DNA of 35,390 nucleotides, taken from assembly GCF_014836615.1 (NCBI RefSeq), contig NZ_JACSQN010000024.1, positions 1-35,390 of the forward strand, given 5' to 3'. This document shows positions 1 to 8,879 of the stretch, piece by piece. The position numbers and the translations under genes were made by a program. The stretch is from Sporosarcina quadrami. GTDB taxonomy: Bacteria > Bacillota > Bacilli > Bacillales_A > Planococcaceae. The stretch's first letter is position 1; every line of letters begins with the position of its first letter. Under the pieces are notes generated by a model. It had not been told where the DNA came from. It ran no database searches and was given only the letters and a program-made list of their open reading frames with translations.

Positions 1-63
1 GACAACCGCATCATACCAAGAGGGCTTTTTCAATTCAATAGGGCCCGACTTTCCATACAGGAA

Positions 64-168
64 TGCTCCAGCGGGAACAGCGCGAGCTGAAGACCCTGGA
101 CTGAGCGCAGCGAGGGAAGCGGCTGAAGCCGTGCCAGCGGAAAGCGTCCGCTCGCAGCGGAAATCAAC
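64..168. repeat. GC-rich intergenic repeat element
   Basis: This stretch is far richer in G+C than its AT-rich surroundings and has no credible reading frame. It contains short palindromes such as CGGCT-GA-AGCCG (about 120-131) and AGCGG-AAAGCGT-CCGCT (about 137-152). The composition and the motif with CCAGCGGGAACAGCGCGAGC near one end resemble dispersed intergenic repeats that I recall from Bacillaceae and Planococcaceae genomes. No second copy occurs in this window, so calling it a repeat rests on resemblance. It shows no clear sequence match to the palindromic family at 12165 and 17363. Confidence 0.5.
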
Positions 169-196
169 ATTTATAGCTTTATCTCTATTTTAAATG

Positions 197-244
197 AAAA
201 AGACTGTAAACAACACCGAAAATAAAGGTGTTTGTCTACAGTCT
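197..244 (-). terminator. Rho-independent terminator of fer (minus strand)
   Basis: Inverted arms 201-217 and 227-244 (AGACTGTA...CACC against GGTG...TACAGTCT) form a long stem with one mismatch and one bulge. Read on the minus strand it is followed by a run of five T (complement of 197-201), about 55 bases past the fer stop. The GTTTGTCTACAGTCT arm resembles a palindrome that I recall at other Bacillales terminators and some insertion-sequence ends, so it may itself be a repeat. Confidence 0.6.
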
Positions 245-245
245 G

Positions 246-273
246 AGCCATCCTTTAATGGATGGCTTTTTTT
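246..273 (+). terminator. Rho-independent terminator for an upstream plus-strand gene
   Basis: Perfect 8-bp stem AGCCATCC (246-253) / GGATGGCT (260-267) with loop TTTAAT and a run of seven T ending at 273. The T-run lies on the plus strand, so it ends transcription entering from the left, from a gene outside the window. Together with the hairpin at 197-244 it insulates converging transcripts. Confidence 0.75.
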
Positions 274-299
274 AATGGTATTCATAGACTCGCTTGAAG

Positions 300-590
<291 letters not shown>

Positions 591-608
591 CTAATTAGTT
601 CCCTTATC

Positions 609-637
609 ATTCTAAAGCTGTTTTCGTTAGTTTTCAA
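609..637 (-). promoter_or_regulatory. Sigma-A-type promoter of fer
   Basis: On the minus strand, TTGAAA (complement of 632-637), a 17-base spacer, then TAGAAT (complement of 609-614). These match the sigma-A consensus 5/6 and 5/6. The -10 lies about 48 bases upstream of the chosen fer start. Confidence 0.7.
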
Positions 638-668
638 CATAAAAACATTGTTATGGGAGGAATCAGGC

Positions 669-1706
669 ATGAATTTGTCTTCTATCCTATTATTTATCAT
701 AAGTAAAATGAATGGAGAACGGACGATAAATGCAAGTTTGCATTTATTAAGAGGGAAAAAATCTGGGCAGACACTTCAGGATGTTGAATACTTCGCGGTA
801 AAACCGTTCTTCGGAATTCTACCGAAGTTAACCGATAAGGAATTCCAAAAAGCTGCTGAAAAATTGCGTATATCTGCTTTCATTGTGGAAGAGGATAACC
901 TTATCCGATTAACAGCAGAAGGCGCAAGCGAAGTTAACAAACAAGAGGATTATCATTTCAGAGGCTGGGATTATCGTGGTAGAGAAGTGGTGTTCTTTAA
1001 ACGACTGGCCCTCGCTGTTCAGACTGTATCCAACTTGAGGGAAGGTACGCATTCATTTCTTCCGATAGAAAGTGATCGAGATATTCAGCTCTTTGTTAAA
1101 CGATTGTTTTACCGAAAACCAATTACATCACCTCACTTCGCTAAAGAGATAGGTGACGAACTCAAGAAAGCATTAATTGGATGTGGGATGTCGGATAAAC
1201 AAAAATTCATTTTCACGGGTCGCTTAACCGGAAAAAGAGATACTGCGAAAACATGGGACCAATTAGCACGCGAATTAGAAGAACAGTTAGATAGTATACG
1301 TCTTCAATTCATAGAAAGTCTACACATGTTGTTGGATGAAATTCATTCCTTAGATGAATATCCTATTTTACGTTTAATTTCGGATGATATAAAAGTACAA
1401 ACATACTTGACCGATTCAGCGATACGAACAAAAAAACTTTTTGAAGAGGGGCATTCATTAGGAAGTATAGCTGAGATTAGACAATTGAAATTGAGTACTA
1501 TTGAAGATCATTTAATTGAGATGGCTATGAATGAAAGCTCATTTCCTATCCTTAGATTTGTTTCCATAGAACAGATGAAAGCTGTCATCGCAAAAGCAAA
1601 TTCACTTGGGACGAAGCGTTTAAAACTTTTGAAAGTAGCGTTCCCTTCTTTAACCTATTTTGAATTGAGATTAATTATGGCTGTCAACGAGAAAGGAGTA
1701 GTTTAA
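669..1706 (+). CDS. ypbB: YpbB-type helix-turn-helix protein coupled to RecQ
   Basis: A 345-residue protein of unknown biochemical role, matching B. subtilis YpbB (about 352 residues) in size and position. The C-terminal third carries a helix-turn-helix_40-type segment (around residues 255-330, with the [20 protein letters not shown] pattern), which suggests DNA binding or an accessory helicase domain. The ATG at 669 is chosen because GGGAGG at 655-660 sits 8 bases upstream; the in-frame start at 648 would lie before that site. Its TAA overlaps the recQ ATG by one base, so the two are translationally coupled, and a role beside the helicase in DNA repair is inferred from this. Confidence 0.85.
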   Translation: MNLSSILLFIISKMNGERTINASLHLLRGKKSGQTLQDVEYFAVKPFFGILPKLTDKEFQKAAEKLRISAFIVEEDNLIRLTAEGASEVNKQEDYHFRGWDYRGREVVFFKRLALAVQTVSNLREGTHSFLPIESDRDIQLFVKRLFYRKPITSPHFAKEIGDELKKALIGCGMSDKQKFIFTGRLTGKRDTAKTWDQLARELEEQLDSIRLQFIESLHMLLDEIHSLDEYPILRLISDDIKVQTYLTDSAIRTKKLFEEGHSLGSIAEIRQLKLSTIEDHLIEMAMNESSFPILRFVSIEQMKAVIAKANSLGTKRLKLLKVAFPSLTYFELRLIMAVNEKGVV

Positions 1707-3142
1707 TGAATCTTACCGAAGAACTGCAAAGGCGATTTGGGTACACGGAATTTAGACCCGGTCAACAAGAAGTTATTGAGCATGTGCTAGAAGGCAGAGA
1801 TACCATTGCTGTGCTCCCTACAGGTATGGGGAAGTCTCTATGTTACCAATTACCCGGTTATTTAATGAATGGCTCTGTGCTGATTGTGTCGCCTCTCGTA
1901 TCACTCATGGAGGACCAAGTTGCCCAAATGCGTAAAAATGGGGAAAAGCGAGTCGTCGCATTGAATTCGTTTTTGAGTTACAGTGAAAGAGAAAAGGTCA
2001 TCCGTCAACTTGATCACTTTAAATTCATTTTTGTATCTCCTGAAATGCTTTCACGAAGAACTGTCGTTGATTATTTCCGGAAACTGCAACTTGCATTGAT
2101 TGTTGTTGATGAAGCGCACTGTATTTCACAATGGGGATTTGATTTTAGACCTGATTACTTACGGTTAGGAGACTTTTTAAAGATAATCGATCGTCCCCCT
2201 ATTTTGGCGTTAACCGCAACTGCGGATCAGAAAGTGATGTTTGATATTCCATACTATTTACAGATGCGTTCCCCAGTTGTTGAACGACAATCATTAGATC
2301 GCAAAAATATCTGTTATTCAGTCATTCGCTTAAAATCATCTATTGAAAAAATGGCTTGGATTAAAAATAGGGTTAGCACAACGACAGGACCGGGGATCAT
2401 ATACACAAGCTCTCGTAAACGTTCTGATGAATTAGCAAAAGAACTACAAAGTATCGGTGTATCTTGTCAGTCGTATCATGCGGGTAAAGAGCAGGATGAT
2501 CGCTCGATTATTCAAAGTCAATTTTATAATGGAGAACTTGATTGGATTTGCGCAACAAACGCATTTGGAATGGGTATACATATTGGAAACATCAGACAAG
2601 TCATCCATGAACATATGCCTTCCACTGTTGCTGATTATAGCCAGGAAGTTGGGAGGGCTGGCCGAGATGGATTACCCTCAGTAGCAACATTGTTGTATAT
2701 GCAGTCAGACGAACAGCTCACAAGTTTTATTATCCAGACTGATATACCTAAAGAAGAGCAAGTACGCTATTACAATAACCTTTTAATAGATGGGATGGCG
2801 CCGGAAGAAGCTGCTAAGCTTGCAGGTTTATCGGAAACAGGGAAGAGGGTAATCGATTACTACATGGAACGATTTGAAGTAGTTGAGATTATCGAGAAGC
2901 TTTTAAGTCTAGCCGAAGAGAAAAACACCGAACTGCAGACGATGTTGTCTCTTATAGTAACTACTAATTGCATTCGAAAAAATATATTGTCGTATTTTGG
3001 CGAAGAGTCTAATTTGAAAATACCTCAATGCTGTTCGAATTGCAGTTTGCCAGAAATGGAGTGGCTTACTGTTGAAAAGCCCTCAATGAATAAGCATGCC
3101 ATCATGACATGGGATGAAAGGATAACAAAGCTACTAGGTTGA
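1706..3142 (+). CDS. recQ: RecQ-family ATP-dependent DNA helicase (RecS-like)
   Basis: A 3'-5' superfamily 2 DNA helicase of 478 residues used in recombination and repair. Visible are the RecQ motif 0 (F11-GYTEFRPGQ), Walker A PTGMGKS (38-44), the DEAH box near residue 136 followed by CISQWG, the ATNAFGMGI motif and QEVGRAGRDG (motif VI). A zinc-binding cluster of one Cys and then CCxxC follows near residue 450. There is no HRDC domain, as in the short Bacillus RecS type rather than the long E. coli RecQ. GAAAGGAG at 1691-1698 is the ribosome binding site, inside the end of ypbB. Confidence 0.93.
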   Translation: MNLTEELQRRFGYTEFRPGQQEVIEHVLEGRDTIAVLPTGMGKSLCYQLPGYLMNGSVLIVSPLVSLMEDQVAQMRKNGEKRVVALNSFLSYSEREKVIRQLDHFKFIFVSPEMLSRRTVVDYFRKLQLALIVVDEAHCISQWGFDFRPDYLRLGDFLKIIDRPPILALTATADQKVMFDIPYYLQMRSPVVERQSLDRKNICYSVIRLKSSIEKMAWIKNRVSTTTGPGIIYTSSRKRSDELAKELQSIGVSCQSYHAGKEQDDRSIIQSQFYNGELDWICATNAFGMGIHIGNIRQVIHEHMPSTVADYSQEVGRAGRDGLPSVATLLYMQSDEQLTSFIIQTDIPKEEQVRYYNNLLIDGMAPEEAAKLAGLSETGKRVIDYYMERFEVVEIIEKLLSLAEEKNTELQTMLSLIVTTNCIRKNILSYFGEESNLKIPQCCSNCSLPEMEWLTVEKPSMNKHAIMTWDERITKLLG

Positions 3143-3222
3143 CATGTCTTATGGCCGTTTACATTTGCGACAATATTCGTCATAATAGATAGAACAGCAT
3201 GATGGGATAGGAGAATATGTCG

Positions 3223-3945
3223 ATGAACAATAATGATTACAAAACTGACTTTGAAGAACAACGCAAAGAGATTGATATTACTACCGACAATGAACCATTG
3301 CTGACGTCAAGGGTGGAAAGGCACTACAAGCGGAAAGTGAAAAAAACCTCAAGTCATACAATGATTAATATTATTCTTGGAGTCTTTGCTTTCATACCGA
3401 TAGTGATTTTTGCATTTGTTATTTATAATTTTTATTTTGGATCGGATAGCGGGTCGGCAAATGACAATACGGGTGTTCAGATGGATATATCTCCTGGTAA
3501 AACTGCAGGTTCAATTTCGACAGATGATGATTCTGAACCAGAAGAAGAATCTACCAAAAAGAATGATAGTGAAGAAAAAACCGATGCTGCTAGTGAAACA
3601 GGTAAACCTCCAGTTTCAGTAAATTCTTCTGCTACAGAAAAAGTGGAAGTCTCTAATTCGAATGGCAAGAGTGATACTGAATCGAAAAAACCTGCTACAA
3701 AGCCAGAAGTAAAACCGCAACCGAAGCCAGAAGCAAAACCTGAAAAGAAACCCGAACCAAAACCGGAATCAAAACCTGTTACAAATCCACAATCAGCAAC
3801 TCATATTGTTTCTGCAAATGAAACGCTATATCGTATTTCTATGAATTATTACGGTTCGGATGCGGGTGTAGAAAAGATCAAAAAAGCGAATGGTCTCTCA
3901 TCAAATGATATAATGGCAGGACAAAAATTAATTATACCAAAGTGA
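3223..3945 (+). CDS. ypbE: Membrane-anchored LysM protein
   Basis: About 240 residues: a charged cytoplasmic N-terminus, one transmembrane segment (about 47-72), a long low-complexity acidic then Pro/Lys-rich linker (PKPE-type repeats near residues 165-190) and a C-terminal LysM peptidoglycan-binding domain (about 195-240). The topology places LysM outside the membrane, so it probably contacts the cell wall. It corresponds to B. subtilis YpbE. Two ATGs compete, at 3217 and 3223; AGGAG at 3209-3213 is only 3 bases from the first but 9 from the second, so the second is preferred. The ypbD CAAX-protease gene found upstream in B. subtilis is missing here. Its exact role is unknown. Confidence 0.85.
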   Translation: MNNNDYKTDFEEQRKEIDITTDNEPLLTSRVERHYKRKVKKTSSHTMINIILGVFAFIPIVIFAFVIYNFYFGSDSGSANDNTGVQMDISPGKTAGSISTDDDSEPEEESTKKNDSEEKTDAASETGKPPVSVNSSATEKVEVSNSNGKSDTESKKPATKPEVKPQPKPEAKPEKKPEPKPESKPVTNPQSATHIVSANETLYRISMNYYGSDAGVEKIKKANGLSSNDIMAGQKLIIPK

Positions 3946-3963
3946 TATATTCTGAAAATGAAG

Positions 3964-3996
3964 AAAAAGGCAAAGCTCGCTTCTTTGCCTTTTTCT
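3964..3996 (+). terminator. Rho-independent terminator after ypbE
   Basis: A 12-bp perfect stem, AAAAAGGCAAAG (3964-3975) / CTTTGCCTTTTT (3983-3994), with a 7-base loop. The T-run is part of the 3' arm. Confidence 0.8.
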
Positions 3997-4012
3997 CGTG
4001 ATAGGTGTAAAT

Positions 4013-4786
4013 ATGAAAATTCTAATGCAAAGCATAATGTCTATTATTTTGTTATTTATTGGTTTATTGATGCATATGTTCATTTTAGCAAAGCGGCGAA
4101 ATATAGTTAGACATTCTTTTTGTGTGGAAACAAGAAATCCTCAAGATAAAGTATTGTCTGTTTTCTTTATCTCGGATATTCATCGCAGGAAAATCGATAA
4201 ACATTTCATAAAAAAAGTGAAAGCGAATGGTTCATTTGATGTCGTTATGATAGGTGGGGACTTAGCCGAAGGTGGTGTCCCATTATCTAGAATTGAACAG
4301 AATGTAACATCTCTAGCAGAGCTTGGTCAACTGTATTTCATATGGGGAAATAACGATCGTGAAGTCGGTGAACAAGCGATTAGAAAAATTATTAACCAAA
4401 ATAACGGAATTATCTTAGATAATAAAAGTGCTCAAATTTCAAATCATTCACAATGGGTAATTTGCGGTACAGATGACCCGTCCAATCGCAATGTCGACGT
4501 ACCAAATACAGTGAAAAATATAAGTGATTTTGAATACTCGATAGTTGCAACGCATACTCCTTCCTTATTCAGGAAAGTGGAAGAAATCGTCAGTCCGGAA
4601 TTACTACTTGCAGGGCATATGCATGGAGGTCAAATTCGTTTTGGGAAATACGGTCTTCATCCGCTAGGGGAATTTGTAGAGAAAGACGGAAAGGCGCGAC
4701 TGATAAGTAATGGTTATGGAACTTCACTTGTTCCACTTAGATTGGGAGCGCATCCGGAAAGTCATATAATAACGATTAATTATTGA
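4013..4786 (+). CDS. ypbG: Membrane-anchored calcineurin-like metallophosphoesterase
   Basis: About 257 residues with an N-terminal membrane anchor (about residues 5-25) and a binuclear metallophosphoesterase domain. The metal-binding motifs appear in the expected order: DxH (SDIH), GDxxE (GGDLAEGG), GNND (WGNNDRE), a central TH, and GHxH (AGHMHGGQ). It resembles B. subtilis YpbG and the YaeI/YkuE group; the substrate is not evident. The start is the ATG at 4013, with AGGTG 5 bases upstream; a GTG at 3998 in frame sits inside the preceding terminator tail and is rejected. It follows the ypbE terminator directly, so it probably has its own promoter. Confidence 0.85.
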   Translation: MKILMQSIMSIILLFIGLLMHMFILAKRRNIVRHSFCVETRNPQDKVLSVFFISDIHRRKIDKHFIKKVKANGSFDVVMIGGDLAEGGVPLSRIEQNVTSLAELGQLYFIWGNNDREVGEQAIRKIINQNNGIILDNKSAQISNHSQWVICGTDDPSNRNVDVPNTVKNISDFEYSIVATHTPSLFRKVEEIVSPELLLAGHMHGGQIRFGKYGLHPLGEFVEKDGKARLISNGYGTSLVPLRLGAHPESHIITINY

Positions 4787-4798
4787 TGTTGAAAGAAG

Positions 4799-5770
4799 TT
4801 GAGTTTATTGAAATCTACAGATGCAATAATTATCGGTGGAGGGCCATGTGGCCTATCCGCCGCTATTGAATTACAAAATACAGGTTTGGATGTTCTTGTT
4901 ATTGAAAAAGGTAATATCGTCAATTCCATATACCGTTATCCAACACATCAGACATTTTTTAGTTCTAGCATTAAATTATCAATTGGAGATATACCGTTCA
5001 TCACTGCTAAAGAGAAACCGAAAAGAAATGATGCACTTGTCTATTACCGAACTGTCGCTCAATTAAAGCGAGTTACAATAAATAGCTTTGAAACTGTGAA
5101 AAATGTAACGAAAACGGACAATGGATTTATAGTGGAATCAGATTTAGAAAGCTACATGTCCAAATATGTTATTGTAGCTACAGGTTATTATGATAATCCG
5201 AACGAATTGAATATACCCGGAGCGACCTTGCCGAAAGTTTCCAATTATTTTAAAGAAGGGCATCCTTTCTTCGGGAAAAAAGTAGTTATTATTGGTGGTA
5301 AAAACTCCGCAATTGATGCTGCAATCGAACTAGTAAGAGCAGGGGCATCTGTTACTTCTCTTTACAGAGGAGCAACATATTCTGATAGTGTTAAACCATG
5401 GATTTTACCGACGTTTGATAGTTATGTTCGGGAAGGCGAAATTAATATGCATTTTAATGCGAAAGTTGAGCGAATAACTGACAAGACGGTAGAATTCGAT
5501 GTGGCAGGAGAAAAACTTACTATTGATAATGACTATGTTTTTGCTATGATCGGCTATCATCCTGATCACGAATTCCTGAAAAGAATGGGCGTACAAATTG
5601 ACAAAGTTACTGGTCGACCAAAGTACAATGAACAAACGATGGAATCGAATGTTGAGGGACTATACATAGCAGGGGTCATAGCTGCTGGGAACAATGCGAA
5701 TGAAATATTCATTGAAAATGGAAGACTACACGGCGGACTTATAGCGAACCATATTAGCGGAAATATGTAA
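4799..5770 (+). CDS. ypdA: Bacillithiol-disulfide reductase YpdA
   Basis: An FAD/NADPH oxidoreductase of 323 residues of the YpdA (Bdr) family, which reduces bacillithiol disulfide in the Firmicute low-molecular-weight thiol system. It has an N-terminal FAD Rossmann motif (GGGPCGLSAA), a conserved Cys within that motif, a central NADPH-binding IIGGKNSAIDAA near residue 160, and a C-terminal GVIAAGNNANEIF segment. The start is uncertain: TTG at 4799 has the GAAAGAAG site almost touching it, while an in-frame TTG at 4808 has normal spacing and would give a protein three residues shorter. In B. subtilis gudB lies upstream; it is absent here. Confidence 0.9.
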   Translation: MSLLKSTDAIIIGGGPCGLSAAIELQNTGLDVLVIEKGNIVNSIYRYPTHQTFFSSSIKLSIGDIPFITAKEKPKRNDALVYYRTVAQLKRVTINSFETVKNVTKTDNGFIVESDLESYMSKYVIVATGYYDNPNELNIPGATLPKVSNYFKEGHPFFGKKVVIIGGKNSAIDAAIELVRAGASVTSLYRGATYSDSVKPWILPTFDSYVREGEINMHFNAKVERITDKTVEFDVAGEKLTIDNDYVFAMIGYHPDHEFLKRMGVQIDKVTGRPKYNEQTMESNVEGLYIAGVIAAGNNANEIFIENGRLHGGLIANHISGNM

Positions 5771-5843
5771 CTGTCATTGTAGTTTGTCATTTTGTTATGA
5801 ATATAAAAGCAAGAATAGTAGTAGTGAGGGGGGCTACCTGGTA

Positions 5844-6527
5844 ATGATAATTTTACTTTCAGTTGCGATTGCGCCAGGTTTGGCTCTTTTCAGCTACTTA
5901 TACTTGCGCAAGCAAATTGCTAAAGATCCTTCTCTAACGTTGTTTCATACGTTTATATATGGAGCAATCATGACATTCCCTATTATGTTTATTCAGCATG
6001 TTTTTGAAGAAGAGCACATAATACATAATGAGTTTTTTCGAAATGCCATCTTTACGAGTGGGATTGAAGAGTTTTTCAAATGGTTAATATTATTAATCGC
6101 GATTTATAAACATGTCGAATTTGAAGATGCTTATGACGGGATCCTTTATGGAGCAAGCGTATCGTTAGGTTTTGCAACAGTAGAAAATATTCTGTACTTA
6201 TTAACTTTTGGATTAGATACCGCTTTTATAAGAGCGTTGTTACCAGTATCAAGCCATGCGTTGTTTGGTGTAGTAATGGGCTATTATTTTGGTAGAGCTA
6301 AATTCATAGTAGGCTCTAATCGCAGAGGTATGTTATTCTTCGCCTTTTTCGCACCTTTCATTTTACATTTTCTTTACAATGGTATTCTCGGAGTTAACGA
6401 TTTGTCATTGTATCTAATCATTCCGTTTATGCTGTTTTTATGGTGGTTCGGTCTTACGCGAGTCAAATATGCACATACGTTTGCGATGCAACAGTTTAGA
6501 AGAAAAGCTTCTATGAAAACAAAATAA
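5844..6527 (+). CDS. prsW: Intramembrane protease PrsW (anti-sigma-W site-1 protease)
   Basis: A 227-residue multi-pass membrane protein with the PrsW glutamic-protease signature EExxK (E75-E76-F-F-K79) followed by further helices with conserved His/Ser positions (SSHALFG). In B. subtilis PrsW makes the first cut in the anti-sigma factor RsiW in response to envelope stress. The ATG at 5844 is used because GAGGGGGG lies about 10 bases upstream (5826-5833) and the hydrophobic N-terminus starts there; the frame extends upstream to 5784, but that part is hydrophilic and precedes the ribosome binding site. The neighbouring sleB and ypdA are as in B. subtilis. Neither rsiW nor sigW is in the window. 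Confidence 0.9.
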   Translation: MIILLSVAIAPGLALFSYLYLRKQIAKDPSLTLFHTFIYGAIMTFPIMFIQHVFEEEHIIHNEFFRNAIFTSGIEEFFKWLILLIAIYKHVEFEDAYDGILYGASVSLGFATVENILYLLTFGLDTAFIRALLPVSSHALFGVVMGYYFGRAKFIVGSNRRGMLFFAFFAPFILHFLYNGILGVNDLSLYLIIPFMLFLWWFGLTRVKYAHTFAMQQFRRKASMKTK

Positions 6528-6545
6528 GAAACAATATGCTTCTTC

Positions 6546-6576
6546 AGATCCTGCAAAACTGCTGGATCTTTTTTTA
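6546..6576 (+). terminator. Rho-independent terminator after prsW
   Basis: Stem AGATCC (6546-6551) / GGATCT (6564-6569), extended by GCA/TGC across one T-T mismatch, then a run of T to about 6575. It separates vegetative prsW from the spore gene sleB. Confidence 0.75.
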
Positions 6577-6638
6577 TTGCTCCTAAGCTAATAAAACGGG
6601 ATTCTTTGGACAAACTGAAGAAAAGGAGGGTTCCAAAA

Positions 6639-7424
6639 TTGAAAAAAATAATGATTAGCTTATTGGCGGTTATGTTAGTGATTAGCGTTTCTTTTGTCTT
6701 TTCAGATGGTCAAACAGATGCTTTTACTTCGAGGGACCTCAGTAAAGGATCTACAGGAGATGATGTCATTGAATTGCAGGCTCGACTGCAATATATAGGA
6801 TTTTACAATGGCGAAATAGATGGGAAATTTGGATATGGGACCTATTGGGCGTTGCGTTCTTTTCAAGAGAAATACGGAATGCCCCTTGATGGTATAGCGG
6901 GTACCCTGACAAAGAAAAAATTGGTTGCTGCATCTTCCTATGACGAAAAATTTGTAATGGATAATTTGAAAAAAGGAAATCAATTTACTCATTATGGTGG
7001 TAAACCTTTATCCTCACAAGTAAAGCAAGGAGGCGGCAAGAAAGAAAACATTCATTTACCATCTAAGTATTCTGAACAGGATTTGAATTTAATGGCAAAT
7101 GCTGTATACGGTGAATCCAGAGGCGAACCATATGAAGGACAAGTGGCAGTAGCTGCTGTCATATTAAATCGTGTTGAACACCCTGACTTTCCAGATACAG
7201 TTGGCGGTGTTATCTTTCAACCTGGCGCATTTACAGCGGTAGCAGATGGCCAAATATGGTTGACCCCTAATGATCGAGCTAAAGAAGCTGTACTAGATGC
7301 GTTGAATGGGTGGGATCCTTCGGAAAACTCCATTTACTATTTCAACCCGATAACTGCAACGAGTAAATGGATATGGTCGAGACCTCAAACTAAGAAAATA
7401 GGTCTGCACATCTTTTGTCATTGA
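6639..7424 (+). CDS. sleB: Spore cortex-lytic enzyme SleB
   Basis: A lytic transglycosylase that degrades muramic-lactam cortex peptidoglycan during germination; it is made in the forespore and kept inactive until germination. From the TTG start: a signal-type hydrophobic segment (about 5-25), a peptidoglycan-binding_1 repeat (about 35-90), a linker, then a hydrolase_2 catalytic domain (about 145-261) containing the catalytic-Glu region AVYGESRGE. The C-terminus (IGLHIFCH) is the normal family end, so the protein is complete, although at 261 residues it is shorter than B. subtilis SleB (about 305), mainly in the linker. TTG at 6639 follows AAAAGGAGGG (6621-6630); an upstream in-frame TTG at 6606 lacks a site. 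It forms a pair with ypeB. Confidence 0.93.
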   Translation: MKKIMISLLAVMLVISVSFVFSDGQTDAFTSRDLSKGSTGDDVIELQARLQYIGFYNGEIDGKFGYGTYWALRSFQEKYGMPLDGIAGTLTKKKLVAASSYDEKFVMDNLKKGNQFTHYGGKPLSSQVKQGGGKKENIHLPSKYSEQDLNLMANAVYGESRGEPYEGQVAVAAVILNRVEHPDFPDTVGGVIFQPGAFTAVADGQIWLTPNDRAKEAVLDALNGWDPSENSIYYFNPITATSKWIWSRPQTKKIGLHIFCH

Positions 7425-7481
7425 TACTGTAAACAAAGGAGGATTGTACAGTTTCCATGAGTAATGGGCTGTTTACTTATT

Positions 7482-8768
7482 ATGAAAAAAATAATTTTTG
7501 TTCTTGCTTACGCTTTAGTTGTTATCACTGTTTTTGCGGTTAATAAGACTTCAGAAAGTGAAAAATTATCATTGGCTCTTGGCAACCAATATGCAAAGAA
7601 GATGTCTGATGCATCAGAAAAACTTGAAGAGCTTGATTCAGCAGTGAAACAGACGCTTTTATTTAACGAATCAGAAGGGTCTGTAAAGGCGAGGGAAGAT
7701 ATATGGCGTTTATCTGCAGACATAAAAAATTCTGTTGCCTCATTACCACTTGACCAAAGCTTTTCGACTTCTTGGATGAATTATCTCGGTCGAATAGGGA
7801 ACTATGCAAAAGAAGTTGATTCATCAGGAATTCCTGATGATTATCATACTGTTATGGCTCAAGCTTCAAAAAATCTTGGCCAAATGAAAAATGAATGGTT
7901 GATTGCGACTACAGGACTCGTTAACGGTAGATATTCAGTCGATGAGTGGTCAGAAAGACTGAACGCGCATAATGGGGAGTCAAACTGGACAAATATTAGT
8001 CATTCCATCAAAAACTATACAGAAAGTGATTTTCCACTGACCGCAAGTGAATCGGATAGAATGAAAAAGAAGGAATTGAAAAATATCGATGAACCGAAAG
8101 TGACACAAGCCGAAGCAATAAAGAGATTCCAACATCTATTCCCAGCCGTTTCAAACGATGTCATTGGTGTTGAAATGAGTAAACCTGGCGCACCATATCC
8201 ATTTTTCCATATTCGGTTTACGGATGGTGAGTCATTAGGGTACATCGATATAACTGAAAAAGGCGGACACGTGTTATCCTATTTGTCTGAAAGACCTCAT
8301 AGAAAAACAGCTCTTTCATATGAAGAAATTAAGAAAAAAGCGGAAGAATTTCTACTATTGGCGGAATACAAAGACCTTGTCTTTGAAGAAGCGAGAGAAA
8401 ATGAAACTGCTTGGCATTTAGTTTATGTCCGTAAAGAACCTTTTTATGAAGCAAAAGTATTTTCTGATACAATCCATTTGAAGGTTGCAAAAGACACGGG
8501 TGAGTTGATTGGTCTTAACGCAGCTGAATATATCCAAAAAGAGAAACTGCATCGTCAAAAAGTGAATAAGATTGATTGGAAAGAGTTCTTTCATGAAGAC
8601 GTAAAAATCGTTAGAAACGAACTATCTTATGTTGAAAATGAGAAGTTTGAACAAAGGTTGGCCTATTATTTAACTGTTACACGTGATGAACAAGGTCACA
8701 CAGGTACGTATAATGTTTTAGTCGATACGGAAAATAAAGATGTAATCAAAACAGAGAAGCTTAATTAA
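7482..8768 (+). CDS. ypeB: Germination protein YpeB
   Basis: About 428 residues: one N-terminal transmembrane or signal segment (about 2-22), a helical spore-specific domain, and C-terminal PepSY-type repeats (roughly residues 190-420). YpeB is needed for SleB localisation and stability in the dormant spore and is cleaved on germination; the adjacency to sleB fits that partnership. The start is odd. The natural ATG at 7482 (KKIIFVLAYALVV) has no nearby ribosome binding site; the strong AAAGGAGGA lies at 7435-7443, closer to an out-of-frame ATG at 7457, and an in-frame ATG exists at 7464. See the findings. Confidence 0.88.
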   Translation: MKKIIFVLAYALVVITVFAVNKTSESEKLSLALGNQYAKKMSDASEKLEELDSAVKQTLLFNESEGSVKAREDIWRLSADIKNSVASLPLDQSFSTSWMNYLGRIGNYAKEVDSSGIPDDYHTVMAQASKNLGQMKNEWLIATTGLVNGRYSVDEWSERLNAHNGESNWTNISHSIKNYTESDFPLTASESDRMKKKELKNIDEPKVTQAEAIKRFQHLFPAVSNDVIGVEMSKPGAPYPFFHIRFTDGESLGYIDITEKGGHVLSYLSERPHRKTALSYEEIKKKAEEFLLLAEYKDLVFEEARENETAWHLVYVRKEPFYEAKVFSDTIHLKVAKDTGELIGLNAAEYIQKEKLHRQKVNKIDWKEFFHEDVKIVRNELSYVENEKFEQRLAYYLTVTRDEQGHTGTYNVLVDTENKDVIKTEKLN

Positions 8769-8819
8769 TTGAATACCTATTTATAATTACAATTAGTTCA
8801 AATGAACTGAAATTCGAGA

Positions 8820-8848
8820 TTGGATTTTATGCCTACTCGTGCCATAAT
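8820..8848 (+). promoter_or_regulatory. Candidate sigma-A promoter of ypfA
   Basis: TTGGAT (8820-8825), a 17-base spacer and CATAAT (8843-8848), 32 bases before the ypfA start. The -10 matches 5/6, the -35 only 3/6. Confidence 0.5.
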
Positions 8849-8879
8849 AGATATAACTATTAAAAGGTAGGTGTTACAC

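Noticed and set aside
669..3142. ypbB-recQ as a defence or novel helicase system
   Set aside because: Both genes are conserved housekeeping neighbours in Bacillales, in the normal position beside fer; nothing accessory surrounds them.
5816..5824. TAGTAGTAG run before prsW as a TRAP binding site
   Set aside because: TRAP needs many (G/U)AG triplets separated by 2-3 bases; here only three, directly adjacent.
7457..7520. A small gene starting at the ATG at 7457
   Set aside because: It is only about 20 codons and overlaps ypeB; a start-site or indel problem for ypeB explains it better, so it is kept only as a finding.
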